Notes: a model not told the origin generated them from the letters alone. A stretch of DNA of 64,000 nt from Karstenula rhodostoma CBS 690.94 (GCA_010093485.1 MU001493.1:2034937-2098936); one strand, 5' to 3'; shown: positions 14,000 to 27,809, counted from the stretch's first letter. Numbers and translations are program-made.

Positions 14000-16900
14000 T
14001 CTAAATTAGACTTTAAATTAGAAAACTAGAGGTATTAGTTAACTCTAGACTAGTACCCCTAATAGAAATAATAGGTATAGAACTAATTAATTTATAAAAG
14101 CTAGTATTCTACCCTAAAAAATATTATACTAACTCTAAAAGTATTTAAATTTTTAACTTATTTAGGGGAATATCTTTTATACTTCCTATAATATTTTAAA
14201 ATAATAGATATAAGGTTTATATATATAGTCTTATTAATTCTAGTATATTTATATATAATCTTATTACTTTATAGCTAAAGAAAGTACTAAGGTACTAACT
14301 TAGTATTAAGTTAATATAGCTTAAATACCTAATCCCTCTTAAGAGTTTTACTAGTAAGAAGGCTACTTTAGTTAATTACTACTTTTAAGTAGTACTTAAT
14401 ATTAATAAATATTCTATAACTATATAATTTATCTTATATAAAATAGAAGACTATAACCTTATTATAAAATAAAAATTCTTTAAGGATATTAAGATACTAA
14501 TTAATTATTATAACTAGTACTTAATATAACTAGATAATATACTATTATAAGTTATTACTCTATTTATAATACTATACTATCTATTTCTACTAGTTAATAA
14601 AGAATACTAGTTTAATATTAACTAATAAAATATTAACTTTAAGAAAAAGGATATTTAACTTTAATAAGTATAATTATTTTATAGGGAATACTCCCCTATA
14701 AAGAAGTTTAAAATCTCTATAGAATCTATAATATTATTTATCTCTCTAGTATAAACTACCCCCTAAAACTATAGTAATTATTAACTATTTTTAGTAGAGT
14801 TTATTCTAGATAAGAACTTTATTATAATATATTATATATCTTTAAATAAGAATAGTAATAAAGCTAAACTACTAGAGTCTAAAAATAAGAATTAATAATT
14901 AACTAAGTCTAGTATTAAAAATAATACCCTAATATATAGATATAGTAATAAATTACTATATAATAATAAATTATTACTAAGAAAATTAACTACCTTTACT
15001 AAGCCTAATCCTACTAGAGACCCTAGTAAATAAGCCACTAAGAAACTCTTATAAAAGCTAAGGATTAAACTAAAAAACTATCTAAAAAACTAAGTTATTA
15101 CTATTTTCTATTCTATAAAGTAGCTTTAATATAAAAAAGATTTATATAAGATAAATAAAATACTATCTAATTTAGAACTACTATTTCTAGAGAAACCCCT
15201 TAAATATTAAATATTAATAAGGAAATAGCTCTTTAAGATTAGTATTAATATTTTAACTATTTCTACTATAGTATTTATAGTTAGTATATAAGGTATAGAG
15301 ATTAGCTCTATTAGTTAATATAAGTTACTTAAACTTATAAAAACTAAATATTATAAAAAGGAAATTATAATTAACTCTTTAGAAAAGTCTTAAGAATAAC
15401 TACTAGTAGAACTTAAAACTAAACTTCTCTATTATAGATAAGTAGGAATAGATATTTTTTATTTTAGTAAATAAAAGGTAAATATTTTACCTCTATAATA
15501 GAAAGGTATTAATTATAATATTATTTTTACTAAAGATATTAATACTTTAAAGACCTCTTTATTATATTTTATATTTTTTAATAAGTTAGAATTATTATAT
15601 CTATATATTTAGGATATATTAAAGAAAGGGTTTATTTTCCTTAATAATATTAGCTTTACCTCCCCTATCTTATATATAAAGAAGTCTAAAGAAGGGTAAT
15701 ATTTTTATATTAATTATAAAAGGCTTAATAGTATTACTAAAAAGAATATTATTTTTATACTACTACTAGAGAAAACTCTTATATACCTATTTAGGATATA
15801 TATATTTACTAAACTAGACCTATAATAAGCCTTTTACTATATATAACTTACTAAATATATTTTTAATCTCTCTATATTTTAAATTTAATATAGTAACTTT
15901 AAGTATAATATTTTTTTTTTAATATAACTAATAGACTAGTATTATTCTAATACTTTATTAATATAATTCTAACTAATATAATTAACTTAATTTATATAAT
16001 TTATATTAATAATATCCTTATCTATTCTAAAAACCTTTTAAAGTATAAGACTTATATATTTAAAGTTATTAAATAGCTAAAGAAGTACTACCTCTATTAT
16101 AATATTAAGAAAAGTAAATTTACTATTTAAGAAATTAAATTTCTAAGTTTTATTATTATTACTAATAGGATCTATAAGGACTTTAAAAAGGAAATTATAG
16201 TATAGAATTAGAAAGAGTTTACTAGCCTCTATACCCTCTAATTCTTTTTAGAATTCTATAATTATTATTAGACTTACCTTAAAAACTATAGATATATTAT
16301 TTAACCCCTTACTAAGCTAACTAAAAAAGATATTTAGTATAAGTTTAAAAATAAAAAATATACTACTTTTTAAGCTATAAAAAACCTTCTCTATTTAGAT
16401 AATTTTATTATATAGTACTTCCCCTACTATAAGATATAAATAGAGACTAATACTAGTAATAATATTATTATAAAAACTATCTTATAAATATAAAATAATA
16501 AAATTTAAAAATCTTTTAGTTTCTACTTATATAAAATAAAACTAGTAAAGATAAATTATAATATTTATAATAAAGAAATACTTACTATTATAAATAAATT
16601 ATATATATAGTATATCTAGCTTATTAGTCTATAATTAGAAAAGTTATTTACTATTATTATAAACTATTATATACTTAAATACTTCTCTATAAAATAAAAA
16701 CTTATACCCTACTAAACTTATTAGTTAGAAGTATTATTCTAGTATAACTATATAATTATATTTTACTCTAGATTTATAAATATTATAGCTAATATACTAT
16801 TATAGAAATAGAAAAAACTAGTTATATAAAAGGTAAAAGCTAAGTTAGTCTATATAATATATTTTTTCCCCTAATAATAAAATATTACTAATAATAATAC

Positions 16901-18900
16901 TAATAATAAGAACTATAAAATAGTAGTATTAGTTATTACTACTAAACTAAACTAGTAAAGTAAGGAGGTTAAATTATAAAACTTTTCTATTATACTAGTA
17001 AACTACCTACTTAAAATAAATTATACTAATCTAACCTTAAAACTACTTTAAAAGACTACTTCTAAACTAAATAATAAGTATAATAAGATATTTTCTAAAC
17101 TTCTTTTATACTAAAACTATCTAGTTATCCCTAAAACTAGTTAGTTTTAAATAATTCTTATTAATATAGTTTACTTCTACTAGATAACTATATACTCTAA
17201 TACTAAAAAGATCTATAAACTTATCTAGAAATTATACTATTAAAACTATATATATATAGATATTAAATAGTTTATATATAATTATAAGATTTACTATTAA
17301 ACTAAGCCCCCTTATAATAAAAAGCTAGGTCTACTCTAACTACTACCTATTCTAGAAACTATATAGTAAAATATCTCTATAAACTTTAAAAACTTTTTAC
17401 TAGACTAAAAGAACTTTAATAATATTATAGTTTATATATATTACCTAAATAAATATATCTTTTTACTACTATACTATAAAATAATTATTATAAAATAGAC
17501 TACCTCCCTTTACTACTAGTATATCTAGAGGATTTTTAGTATTTTTAAATTTATTATATTAGATTAAGAACTATAGTTTATTTCTAATTTTACTAGTAAA
17601 CTATATTATTTTATAGATATATAATAGAAATTTATATTTATAAGTTATATCTAAATAGATAGCTAAACTAAAATATATAATAAATATATTAACTAGTATC
17701 TCTATTTATTTATTAATAAATTTTAGAATAATTAATTAGATTTACTTCCTTTAATAAACTAGATATAAGCCTTTTTATTTAATAGATCTACTAGTTTCTC
17801 TCTATATAAAATTAAGTTTAGCTATAAAACTAAAGTTTTTTAGAACTAAAAAAATAAAATTAGATTATCTAAGAACTTTCCTAATAATATTAGCTTTAAG
17901 TAAGTTTATAAGTTTATTACTACTTACCTTAAAGCTATTATTTAGGTCTATAACTAGACCTATTAGAATTTTATTATAGTATAAGACTTAATAGTAAAAT
18001 AAGCTAATAAATACTACTAACTATTTAATTTTATTATTAGTAACTTTATCTATATTACTTTAAAAGGCTTTTTAATATTATATTCCTCTATTAAGCTTAA
18101 TAAGTAAATATATAGTCTATACTATATTATAGAAATAAAAGAATTATTTTATAAATTTAAATTACTATTATATATAAAAGTTTATCTAGTATTTTATATA
18201 GACTATTTTTAAAAAGTATTTAATATTCTACTTTCTAGATAATACTAACTATAGGAACTACTAACTAAAATTAATAATATCCTTAAATAGGAGGTATTAC
18301 TTATTTATAATAGTTAACTAAGCTAGGGAAAACTCTAATATTAAATAGTATAGTAAGGCTATAATTTAGATAATATATAGTATTTAATATTTAACTTTAG
18401 AAATATTCTAAAACTAGTAGGTAACTTTTATAATATTAATCCTTAGATAACTAGGCCCTTTAAGTATCTAGATACTTAGAAGAAAGCTATTTTTAATAAA
18501 GTATTCTTAGATAGTAATTCTAAAAATAATATACCTATTAAGATAGTTAGTTAATAAAGAGTTATTTAAAAATAGACTAATTAGTATAATAGCTTAATTT
18601 AAATAGTCTACTTAGTATTTATAAAGTATACTTATCTTATATTTCTTAGTACTATAAAAAATTAAACTTTATATATTAAATACTTTAAGCCTTTAACTAT
18701 AAGTAAGGAATCTAAGGTTTTAAACTAGATTTTAACCTTTTTTTATAAAATTAGGGAACCCTATATAATATATATATAATAGCGCGTAGCTAATTACTTA
18801 GAAAAATTCTAAATAAAAGTATTTTTATATAAGAAATTATAGAGCCCTATATAATTATACTAGAGTAAAATACTCTAATCTAGTCTATAACTATATAAGT
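14000..18900 (+). pseudogene. Gypsy-A copy 2 pol relic (RT, RNase H, integrase)
   Basis: A degraded Ty3/gypsy polyprotein. RT: a KLDLQQAF-like block near 15815 and YINNILIYS at 16002-16028 (family YxDD, D to N by RIP). RNase H: near 16660-16735 a stretch reads like the family's 'TDH.. L.YF ... LTPRQ..W.E' segment. Integrase: about 16880-17800, with a 'PIPE.PW..IS.DF'-like block near 17345 and an 'LDLLPL' block near 17740. The order RT, RNase H, integrase identifies Ty3/gypsy. Stops are in every frame. Sequence downstream to 18900 may hold a C-terminal extension; I could not confirm a chromodomain. Confidence 0.85.
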
Positions 18901-19048
18901 TTAATAAGAAATTTTTTAAAAATATAGAGGATATTTTTTTTTATTTTTATTTTTTTTTATCTCTAAATTAATTTATTCTTTTCTTTCTTTTTATAGATAT
19001 AGGTATTCTTATAGTTTTTAAAAACTATTAAGACTCTAGATCGCGCTT

Positions 19049-19060
19049 AAAGGGGGGTAG
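19049..19060 (+). other. Polypurine tract of Gypsy-A copy 2
   Basis: AAAGGGGGG lies immediately upstream of the 3' LTR, the expected plus-strand priming site. G runs resist RIP because they contain no TpG, which explains why it stands out here. It confirms the plus orientation. Confidence 0.85.
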
Positions 19061-19306
19061 TATAAGGGTTAATTTAATCTAAAATTAAATCCTTTTATAG
19101 AATATTTACTTACCTTTAAGCTTAGGCCTTATTTAGTAGCCTATATATAGATTAGTTAGTAAATTTTAAATATTTAATATATAGAAAATTCCTCTTTAGA
19201 ACTCTCTCTATTTTAGTATTTTAAGTTTAGTTTTAATTTATATAGTTTCTTCTATCTATTTAATTCTAAGAGTATTTACTCTATTTAGCTATATTCTAGC
19301 CTTATA
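19061..19306 (+). repeat. Gypsy-A copy 2 3' LTR (246 bp)
   Basis: Begins TATAAGGGTTAATTT and ends CTAGCCTTATA. Same length as the 5' LTR and followed directly by GGGGC at 19307-19311, the second half of the target duplication. Confidence 0.95.
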
Positions 19307-19311
19307 GGGGC

Positions 19312-19859
19312 TAATACTATTAATATAGTTAAAGAAATAAAACTAATATATACTAAAATTCTTATAGGTATATAATTCTAGACTAGAGTATAGATTATAT
19401 TAGTTACTAGTAGTAAAGTAATATATACTAGAATAAATATTAAGATATTAGATATAAATATTAAAAAACTTTATTTTAAAAAGATTATAATATTCTTTAG
19501 AACTAAAGGACTATTTAGAAATATATTTATTTTAGCTATATTTTAATTTTAAAGTTAGTATTATATATATACTATATTAACTATTACTACTCTAGTACTA
19601 GACGAGAATATTATATAATTATTAGTAGGTTTTATATTTAAATTTTCTAGACTCCTTTAGTTTCTATTTATTAAGGTAGTAGTAGTTTTATTTTAATTAA
19701 AATCTTAATTAGGTAGCCATAATAAAGGTGGGCTAATAAAAGATAAAAAAAATAATAATAAAAAAAAATAACTATTTTTAATCTTTAATTTTATTAAAGA
19801 TTTTATTTTCTCTATTATATTAATTAGAAATTATCTATAATATAAGAATAGAGCTATAT
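19312..19859. other. Unassigned RIPed spacer
   Basis: 548 bp between Gypsy-A copy 2 and Gypsy-C copy 1, with no gene or repeat recognised. It continues the target DNA of Gypsy-A. Around 19713-19735 it keeps one CCA and one TGG inside a short imperfect inverted repeat (TAGCC...GGGCTA). Confidence 0.5.
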
Positions 19860-20080
19860 TATAGTATAAAAATTAGCTAGTAATATAGAATTAGAGGAAT
19901 AGTAGGCCTAATAGGCTATTATAAAGAGGGAGCTTAATAGAAATAAAAAAAGTAAATAATACTAACTCTAATAGTTTATTATAAAAAAGATAAAAGAAAC
20001 TTTATATAATAAATTTTTATTAAAATAATTTAATTTTATTTTTTTATATTCCTCCCTTTTTATAATATATCTATACTATA
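19860..20080 (+). repeat. Gypsy-C LTR i (5' LTR of copy 1)
   Basis: About 221 bp starting TATAGTATAAAAATTAG and ending CTATACTATA. It matches 38525-38744 directly and 39633-39853 and 51238-51456 as reverse complements. Ends are compatible with RIPed TG...CA. Confidence 0.85.
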
Positions 20081-20164
20081 GATTTTAGTAAGAAATATAG
20101 AATTACTTTAAAAGAATATAGTAAAGTTAAGTAAATAAAATTTAGAAAACTAATAAAATCTATT

Positions 20165-20345
20165 TAGTAGACTTTTAAATAGTTATTAGATAACTAGAAA
20201 GAAAATATAATAGACTAATAAACTTTTAAATAACTATCTAGTACTTAAAAAAAATAATAGAATAATAAACTTTTAAATAACTATTTAGAATACTTAAGTA
20301 ATAGACTAGTAGACTTTTAAGTAATTACTAGACCCTAAAAAAGAG
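20165..20345 (+). repeat. Degenerate ~50-bp repeats in the Gypsy-C leader
   Basis: A block resembling AGACTTTTAAATAGTTA recurs at about 20169, 20219, 20267 and 20321, roughly every 50 bp. The same repeats appear in reverse complement inside LTR iv at about 50965-51170, so they belong to the element. As in Gypsy-A, tandem repeats sit in the leader after the 5' LTR. Confidence 0.7.
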
Positions 20346-20599
20346 TAGATATAATAAACCCTAAATAATTATAGCCTAAGTAATAATTAAGTTAAAAGGA
20401 AAATAAAAAGATAAAGTATTAGTAATAGATTTTATTTAAGTAAAAAGTTATAACTTAGTTACCTAAAGTAGAATTACTAAAAAATAAAGAATACTAATAA
20501 AAGAAAAAAAAAAAAAGAAGAAAAAAAACCAATTTTAATTTAAAAAATATAGTAAAAAGTATAGATTTATATAGATTTTACTATATTTTAGTATATCTA

Positions 20600-23500
20600 T
20601 CTACCCCTATTAAGAGTAGTATAGACTAATTAAACTAGAGTATTAGTAATTATTTCTTAAATAAGGTAGAAGAGAAGAAATAGTTTACTAAAAAAGAAAA
20701 TAAAAAAAAAATATATTTCTAAAAAAAAACTATAGACTAGTTTATTTTTAGTCTAAATAATAGTAATATACTAAGTTTTAGTAATATTAATATTATTATA
20801 TTTCTAAAAAACTATAATTTCTAGATAGAAGGTATAGAATAAAGTAATAAATTAAAAAAATAAAAATTATTTTACTTTTATTTTAGAATTTACTAAAGAG
20901 ATATTATAAAGCTACTAGTATATAAAAACTCTAATATATACTAAAATAAATTCTAGAATATACTTTACTCTAAATACTTATTAATAGATTTTAAGTATTA
21001 AAAGTTAACTAAGGCCTATCTAGAGAGCTAGCTAAATAAAATAAACTAATAACCTATTTTACTAAATAACTATTTTTATAATTTTAATAACTATACTTAG
21101 GCTATCTTTATCTAATTATAAATTATATAACTAGAAGTAGAAACTCTCTTCTTTAGAGGTTTTAACTAGAATAATAAAACTATAGTAGTATATAAAATAC
21201 TAATAGAAAATTATTTAAAAGGTAGAGATATAAATATCTATTAAGTATAAAAAATAAATAATTTTCTATAATAATATAGAGATTAGAATAAAACTATTTA
21301 GGCTATATAATAGAATAAATAATAGATAACTATAAATTTAATTTACTCTAAAACTATATTACTTATAATTCTAATTATTCTACTACCCTAAAAGTTCTTT
21401 AAGAGATAAGAAGAAAGGAAAGCTCTAAGTAGTAGTAAAAAATAAAAAGAAAAAATAAATATATAAATTTAAAAAATTATTATAAAGATAAAAGGGCTTA
21501 TTTTAATAATAAAAGAATATTAATAGTAAAAAATATCTATATCTATTATTATTAACTTAATTTTTAGTAAGCTAGCTAATAACTAATATACTTTTAATAA
21601 ATTAGTAAACCTAATTTTTTATATAGAATAGAATAATAGGTTATTTAAAAGCTCTTATTATCTAACTATTAACCCTAGTACTAGTATCTAGATAATTTAT
21701 AATTAGGAATATTAAGTCTAGAGTTATAGAACTAATAATAAAAGTATCTATAGTATAAAAAAGTATTTTTAATAGTAAAGACTTATTAAAAAAAACTAGT
21801 ATTATAAAGTTTTTAATATTAAAATCTAGTTCTTTAACTTTTATTATAGTCTAAAATACTTTTAGCTTAAGTAATTTAGAAAACCTATATCGCGATTCTA
21901 GAAAGATATATAGTTATAGTATCTTATCTATAAAATAAAATAGTATTTTAATATTAGTAATAAGGATTTAGAGAAGAACTTTAGCTAAATTTCTAGCTTA
22001 AAAAGTAAAAAAGCTTCTACTAATCTTAAATATAAATTAGGCTAGTTAAATTTTAGATTAATAAGTAGTAAATAAGGTAACTAGAAACTAGAAATTAATA
22101 TAATATATAGGGCTAAAATATTTTATATAATCCTATTAGAGGTCTTATATTAAAGAAAAGAGGTAAACCTAACTAAAAAGATAAATACTACTAGAATAAA
22201 AGTATAAAAAAAAAATATTTAAAAATAAGTTATCTAATTAGTTCTTAAAAAGATAACTAGTTCTAGAGTAAATAAATCTATAGTAGTAGTTTAAATAAAA
22301 AACCTTTAGAAGAGAAGGATTAGAATTAATATTTAACTTCTAATTAAAATTTTTTATTTAAAGTTTTCCCTACCTAAAATAGATAATAAGGAATTAGTAT
22401 TATAAATTATAGTTATAGAAATAAACTAATAGACTTCTAAGTTTATAAAAATAGAAAGTAAGTAGACTTAGAATATACTAGAATTAAAAGTAATTAAAAG
22501 AAAAAAAGAGAGCTAAATAGCTTCTACTCTTTTATTAAATAAAGAATTTATAGCTTTTATTAATATTCTAAATACTAATTCTATTCTTATAACTATTCTT
22601 ATTTAAGAAATAAAAAAAATTATAGTAAAATTAATCTTCTCTTAAAAAGAACTTTATTAGAAAGAATAATAGTTACTTATAAAGAAGAAGAAGAAATTTA
22701 ATAATTTATTATAATAAATTTTTTCTAATTATATCTTTATTAAATTATATTAATTAGAAGTTTTAATAGGGTAGTAGAGTTAGAATTATCTATATAAAGT
22801 TATAATTCTATTTAAAATAATAATAGAGAAGTTATATTCTAGTCTATACTAAATTATATAAAAAAATATAGTATAGACTATTTAATATACTATTAGAAAA
22901 GTAGAAAATAAATACTAAAAAATAGTAGATAAAATAAATCTTAAAAGTAAAACTAAGTTAAAAAAATAAATAGATATTTAGAATATTTTAGCTAAGCTAT
23001 CTACCTATTTTATTATAATTCTAAAAAGCTACTATAAGATATTATATAACTCTAGATTAGAGCTAAATATTAAATAATATACTATTACTAGAGTATTAAA
23101 TATTATAATTTAGGGCTAAAATTCGAGTTACTTACCTATTAAAGAATAATTAGGGATAGTAGGAATAAATAAAGATCTAAATAAATATATAAAAATTATT
23201 TATAGTATTCTATTTTAGATTAGATTAATATCTGTCCCTATTTACTTTAAAATTATATAAAATATCTAAAGGTTTATTATTTTAAATACCCCCTTTATAA
23301 TAGTAGCTTAGTTAGTAATAAAATTTACTCTAATAGGGTATTATCTCTATAGAGTTACTTTAATAAATAGAAAAAGAATAGTTTTATTTCTTAAATTAAA
23401 TATACTATTATTATTAAATTATAAATAAAGTAATAAGAATTTAGAAAATATCTAGTAAATATACTTATTAGGGAAGTATACTTAATAGAGGTAAATCCTA

Positions 23501-24125
23501 ATACTATATATATTAGTAATAAGAAAATAGAGAATAAAAAGAATAAATAGAAAATAAATAAATAAAAGCTACTAAAATAATAAATAAAAAAGTATTAGAA
23601 AGTAATTAATAAAAAGTTAAAAGCCTCTTTTATAATATATAAAAAGGTAGTAAATAAAATAAAACTAGTAGACTAACTAAAAAATAATTAATCTTTAAAA
23701 ATTAAAAAATAAGAGTAGAGAGAAAGAGCTATTAAATAATAACTAGTAATAATAAATTTTTAAGAACTATAGTAAAATATATACTTAGAGATTTTTAAGT
23801 CTAGATATATAAACTTTTTAAGAGAATAATAGTTAACTCTAAAATAACTAAAAGAAATAAATATAGAAAACTAGCTTCTATTTAGTAAAATTATACTAAT
23901 ATATAAATAAATATTCTATTAGAAAGTAGCTCTTATCTAGAAATTTTAAAAAATAACTATAATTAGTAAGGATATTATACCTTTCTATTAGATTTAAACC
24001 CTACTATATAAAGTCTAGTAAATAAAAAGATTTAACTATTTAAAAGAATTCCTTTTTATAGTATATAAAATAATTAAGAATTAGATTAACTAATAGATTT
24101 TTAAAATATATAATAACTAGTATTA
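20600..24125 (+). pseudogene. Gypsy-C copy 1 Gag and N-terminal pol relic
   Basis: This lies between leader and RT, so by position it should hold Gag and protease. I recognise no specific motif. The first 2 kb (about 20600-22650) recurs in reverse complement at about 45842-50600, broken there by two R1 copies, which supports its being element sequence. It is A-rich and lysine-biased when read on the plus strand, with stops in all frames. Confidence 0.5.
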
Positions 24126-24129
24126 AAAT

Positions 24130-24637
24130 CTTTAATTCCTTATACTAAAAAAAAATAAAGGGTATTAGTTAATTAATAATATCTAGCTATATAATAAGGT
24201 TTTAGAGTAAGATATAAATCTATTATCTTTAGTTAATAAATTTTTAAAAAAAATTAGGGGTAGAGTAATTTATTTACTATTTAATTTATTTTTAGAATTT
24301 AACTAGATCCCTCTATATATAGCTTTAAGAGATATAACTACCTTTTAGATATCTATTAATTTAGTAAAATATTATACTCTATTTATAAAAGTAATTAATT
24401 TACTAGGAGTCTTTTAGAAATCTATATTACTAATTTTTTAAAAATATTTTTCTAATATCTTATTTTTTTTTTTTTTTTTTTTTTTAATATAAAGTTACTA
24501 TTATAACTATTTAGTAATAAGGAAATATCTAGAGGTATTATATAGTTCTATTAAATAGCTCTAAAGAATAATACTATTTATAATAAAAAAGAAAAAAGGG
24601 CGCCTATAGTACTAGACTTAATTAACTAAGTATTAAC
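24130..24637 (+). pseudogene. Gypsy-C copy 1 reverse transcriptase relic, N-terminal part
   Basis: From about 24141 one plus frame reads LKKNKGY, then LINN, YNKVLE, IYLLFNLF and IPLYIALRDITTF, with RIP stops between. This follows the gypsy RT pattern 'VPKK.G.WRLV.D...LN....D...P.. .. YSL.DLFSG.DQIPL...SRD.TAFQT'. The active-site LPFLDD block would fall where a 23-base T run now sits (24463-24485), so that part cannot be read. Homology fades near 24590 and Gypsy-B inserts at 24638. Confidence 0.75.
24463..24485. repeat. Poly-T run (23 bp)
   Basis: A homopolymer inside the RT relic, at about the place of the catalytic block. It probably grew by slippage from a TTTTT-rich codon stretch once coding constraint was gone. 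Confidence 0.9.
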
Positions 24638-24642
24638 CTATC
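24638..24642. repeat. Target-site duplication CTATC, left copy
   Basis: CTATC precedes the left LTR of Gypsy-B and recurs at 33847-33851 after the right LTR, marking one insertion event into Gypsy-C. Confidence 0.88.
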
Positions 24643-25057
24643 TATTAAATTCTATAGAATAGCTAGTTCTATAGGGTTAGAGTTAGTTTTTAAATAAAAG
24701 TACTTAGAAGAAGGGGAGAAAATATTATTAGTATTAATAGTATTTTATAAAGTATAATAAGTTAATAATAAGGGTTTAAATAAATTTAAATAATAGATTA
24801 AAACTTAAATTAAATATAAATATAAAAAGTCTATTCTTATACTCCTATATATTAATATAATTAGCTATTCTAATTACTTTAATTACTCTAATTAGATTAT
24901 ACTTAGTTTAATTAGTATAGGTCTTAATTAGTTTAATTAGAATACTAAAACTTCTAATTACTTTAATTAGATTATATAACTAATAACTATACTACTAAGA
25001 CTATATTATAAAAATTATATTTATAATTTATTAAGCCCTTTTAGCTAAATTTTAATA
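24643..25057 (-). repeat. Gypsy-B 3' LTR (415 bp)
   Basis: Starts TATTAAATTC and ends TTTTAATA, a terminal inverted pair fitting RIPed TGTTAAA...TTTAACA. It matches 33432-33846 with equal length. It contains repeated AATTACT/CTAATTA blocks around 24850-24970. Confidence 0.93.
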
Positions 25058-25080
25058 TTATTCCCTCCCTTCCTTATAAT
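25058..25080 (-). other. Polypurine tract of Gypsy-B
   Basis: On the minus strand a purine run (AAGGAAGGGAGGGAATAA) directly abuts the 3' LTR. This independently fixes the element's orientation as minus. Confidence 0.8.
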
Positions 25081-25299
25081 CTATTCTAGATTATATAATA
25101 TTATCTTATAAAGAAAGAAAAACTATATATATAAAATAAAAAAATTAAAAAAAATATAAAAGATTATATTTAAGGTCTATAAAAAGGTATTAGAGAAATT
25201 ATATATTATATAAGTATATAGAAATTAATTATATTAGTAAATAGACTTACTAGATAAATATAATAAAAAAATAATAGTAGTTAAAAATTAAAGTATTAA

Positions 25300-27100
25300 G
25301 AAAATAGAGTTAAAAGTTATTTCTTTACTTTTTAAAATTTTAGAGGGTCCTTCCCTTTCTCTAGTTACTTAGGGTACCTTTAAAGGTTTTCCTAATAATT
25401 TCTAGAAAAATTCTTTTCTAATTATTTTTTAATTTAACTTCTTAATATAGCTTTATATATAATATTCCTTAATTTTTTACTAATAATTACTTAGATATTT
25501 AATAGATTTCTATATATTTTTACTATATAGATATTCTTTCTATTTAATAAGGTATATTTATTTCTAACTATTATAATTTAGAATTATTTTAATTTTAATT
25601 TTATTTTCTTTTTTAGCTTTATAATAGAAGGTTATTTTAATAAGTATTTTAGAATTTACTAGTTTTAAATAGTTTATATAAAATACTAGATATACTTTTA
25701 TATTAGATAATAGTTTTAACTTATAGTTTATTAGTAATACTTATTTAGAAATAAAAAATAGTTTAATTTTAATATAGTTTAGTTTCTTATATTTCTTCTT
25801 CTTAGTTTAAAAATTCTTTATAAGTAGGTATACTTTATTTCTCTTTTTTAGCTAAAATACTATTTTTTATTTTTAATTAATATAGAAAATTAATTACTAT
25901 TAAGCTTTTATAAAATTTTCTTAGAGTTATTTATAAATTTTCTTTATATTTTCTACTAGTTTAATAGCTTCTTATACTTTAATTTTTATAGAAAATATTT
26001 AATTAAAGAGATATAAATATCTTCTATAGTTTATATAGAATAGTATATATTCTAATATTATTAATACTTTATTATTATATATAAGTTATACTATTAGTAG
26101 TAATAAAATCTAATTTATTTTCTAGTTATTATAGTAGATATATAGATATATTTCTATAGTCTAATTTATATATTCTATTTATCTATTTATTTATAAATAA
26201 TAAGTTATTAATAGCTTTTATTTTATTTTAATAAGTATTATAAGTATTATCTAGTAATTTAAAGTAAAGAGTTTATTTTTATTACTAATAATTATTTTTA
26301 GAATTCTATAGTATCTAATTAATTAATCTAGAATAAAAAATACTAGTTTTTTTATATTTATTATTTTTAAATAGGGTATAAGTTCTATATACTTAGTTAA
26401 TTAATAGACTATTACTAGTATAGTATTATAAGTAACTTCTATTACTAAATTCTTAAATTTTAGAATTTTTATAATAAAATCTATTATAATATCTTTCTAT
26501 AGTATTATTAGTATCTAGATTACTTATATTTCTTTATATTTAAGATATATTATATATTTATTTTATTAGTATTCTATATATTTTTAGATATATATTATTA
26601 TTACTTCCTTAATTCCTTTAAAACTATAGTTTTATTAAATAAATTCTAATATTTTCTTAATACCTAGATATTTATATATAGGGTTATTATAATATTATTA
26701 AATAATTTTAGTTTATAGTTTCTTAAGTACTTTTTTAGTAATAACTAGAAGTTAATTAAGTTCTACTATAGGTTCTAGAGATCTATTTTTAATTTTATAA
26801 AAAATTATAAAAAAGGTTTTTATTTTTTCTTCTACTAGATTACTTTATTAGCTAAAAGTATTAGTTTTTCTATTTTCTTTTCTTATTATATAGATAATTT
26901 TAAACTTATATTATACTATAGTCTATAATAATTATTATTATTATAGTATAAGTTTCTTAGTTATTATAAATTATAAAAGATTTTTATAATCTATATAAAC
27001 TTTTAGTAATAAGTAGCTAAAAGTATAGATTCTCTAGTATTTTAATATTTTAATAATTATATAGAGTTCTTTATTATATATATTATATTATATTTTTATA
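25300..27100 (-). pseudogene. Gypsy-B integrase and RNase H relic
   Basis: On the minus strand, around 26255-26300, a frame reads IISNKNKLFTLNY, matching the gypsy integrase core 'IISDR...FTS.FW'; D to N is a RIP change. Upstream, about 26470-26540, a frame resembles the 'W..I..DFI..LPKS' block. The core is thus about 26250-26560, with the C-terminal part towards 25300 and RNase H towards 27100. Stops are frequent. The homologous relic in Gypsy-D (58330-58400) shows the same motif. Confidence 0.75.
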
Positions 27101-27199
27101 TTATTAAATTTATATAAATAGTAGATAATTAAATACTATTTATTATTTCTTTCTTATTTAGTATATATACCTAATACTAGATTACTTATATCTATTTTA

Positions 27200-27809
27200 A
27201 ATTATAGTAATTTTTTATTTTTAAAATATATAAGAACTAGTTTTATAATATATATTATTTTAAGAAGTTAGAATAATATTCTATACTCTACTATCTATTT
27301 AAAGGATATATCCTTTTTTATAAGATTTATTAAGGGTATTATAATCTTTATATAGTCTTTAATAAATTATTAGTTAAATCTATAGAATTCTAAAAATTTT
27401 TAGATATTCTTAGCTATCTTTAATATAGACTAAGTTTTAATATATTTAATTTTACTTAGTACTATTTTAATTCCTTCTATAGTAATAATATATTCTAGAA
27501 ATTTAAAATATTTAATATATTATAAGTACTTTTTTAGTTTAATTTATAACTATACTTTATTTAGGGCCTTAAATACTATTTATATATACGAAATATAATT
27601 AGATTTATTTTTAGAAAAAATAAGAATATTATTTATATATATAATAATAAAAATATCTAGATAGTTTTATAAAATATTATTAACTAGTACTTAAAAGGTT
27701 ACTAGTATATTTATAAGTCTAAAAGATATTACTATATATTTAAATAGTTTATATTATATTTAAAATACTATTTTCTATTCTTTACCTTTTTTTATTTTAA
27801 TAAGGTAGT
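27200..27809 (-). pseudogene. Gypsy-B reverse transcriptase relic, C-terminal part
   Basis: The active-site block at 27613-27639 (minus) reads YINNILIFS, family YxDD. Before it one frame follows the gypsy 'WKTAFRTRYG.FEYLVMPFGLTNAPATFQ' stretch closely once RIP stops are read as W/Q/R. R1a cuts the domain at 27810; the preceding part resumes at 29110. Confidence 0.9.

Larger units (their letters stand above)
11216..19306 (+). mobile_element. Gypsy-A copy 2: complete 8.1-kb Ty3/gypsy element, RIP-inactivated
   Basis: 8091 bp bounded by two 246-bp LTRs and a perfect 5-bp duplication. In order: 5' LTR, leader with 46-bp repeats, Gag relic with knuckle, pol relic (RT, RNase H, integrase), a purine-rich AAAGGGGGG tract and 3' LTR. 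No later insertion interrupts it. The knuckle (13847) and RT motif (16002) lie in different frames, offset by one base, compatible with an original gag/pol frameshift or an old indel. It is RIP-saturated throughout. Confidence 0.95.

Noticed and set aside
18781..18900. Chromodomain at the end of Gypsy-A pol
   Set aside because: A fragment looked suggestive but aromatic-cage residues could not be placed after RIP.
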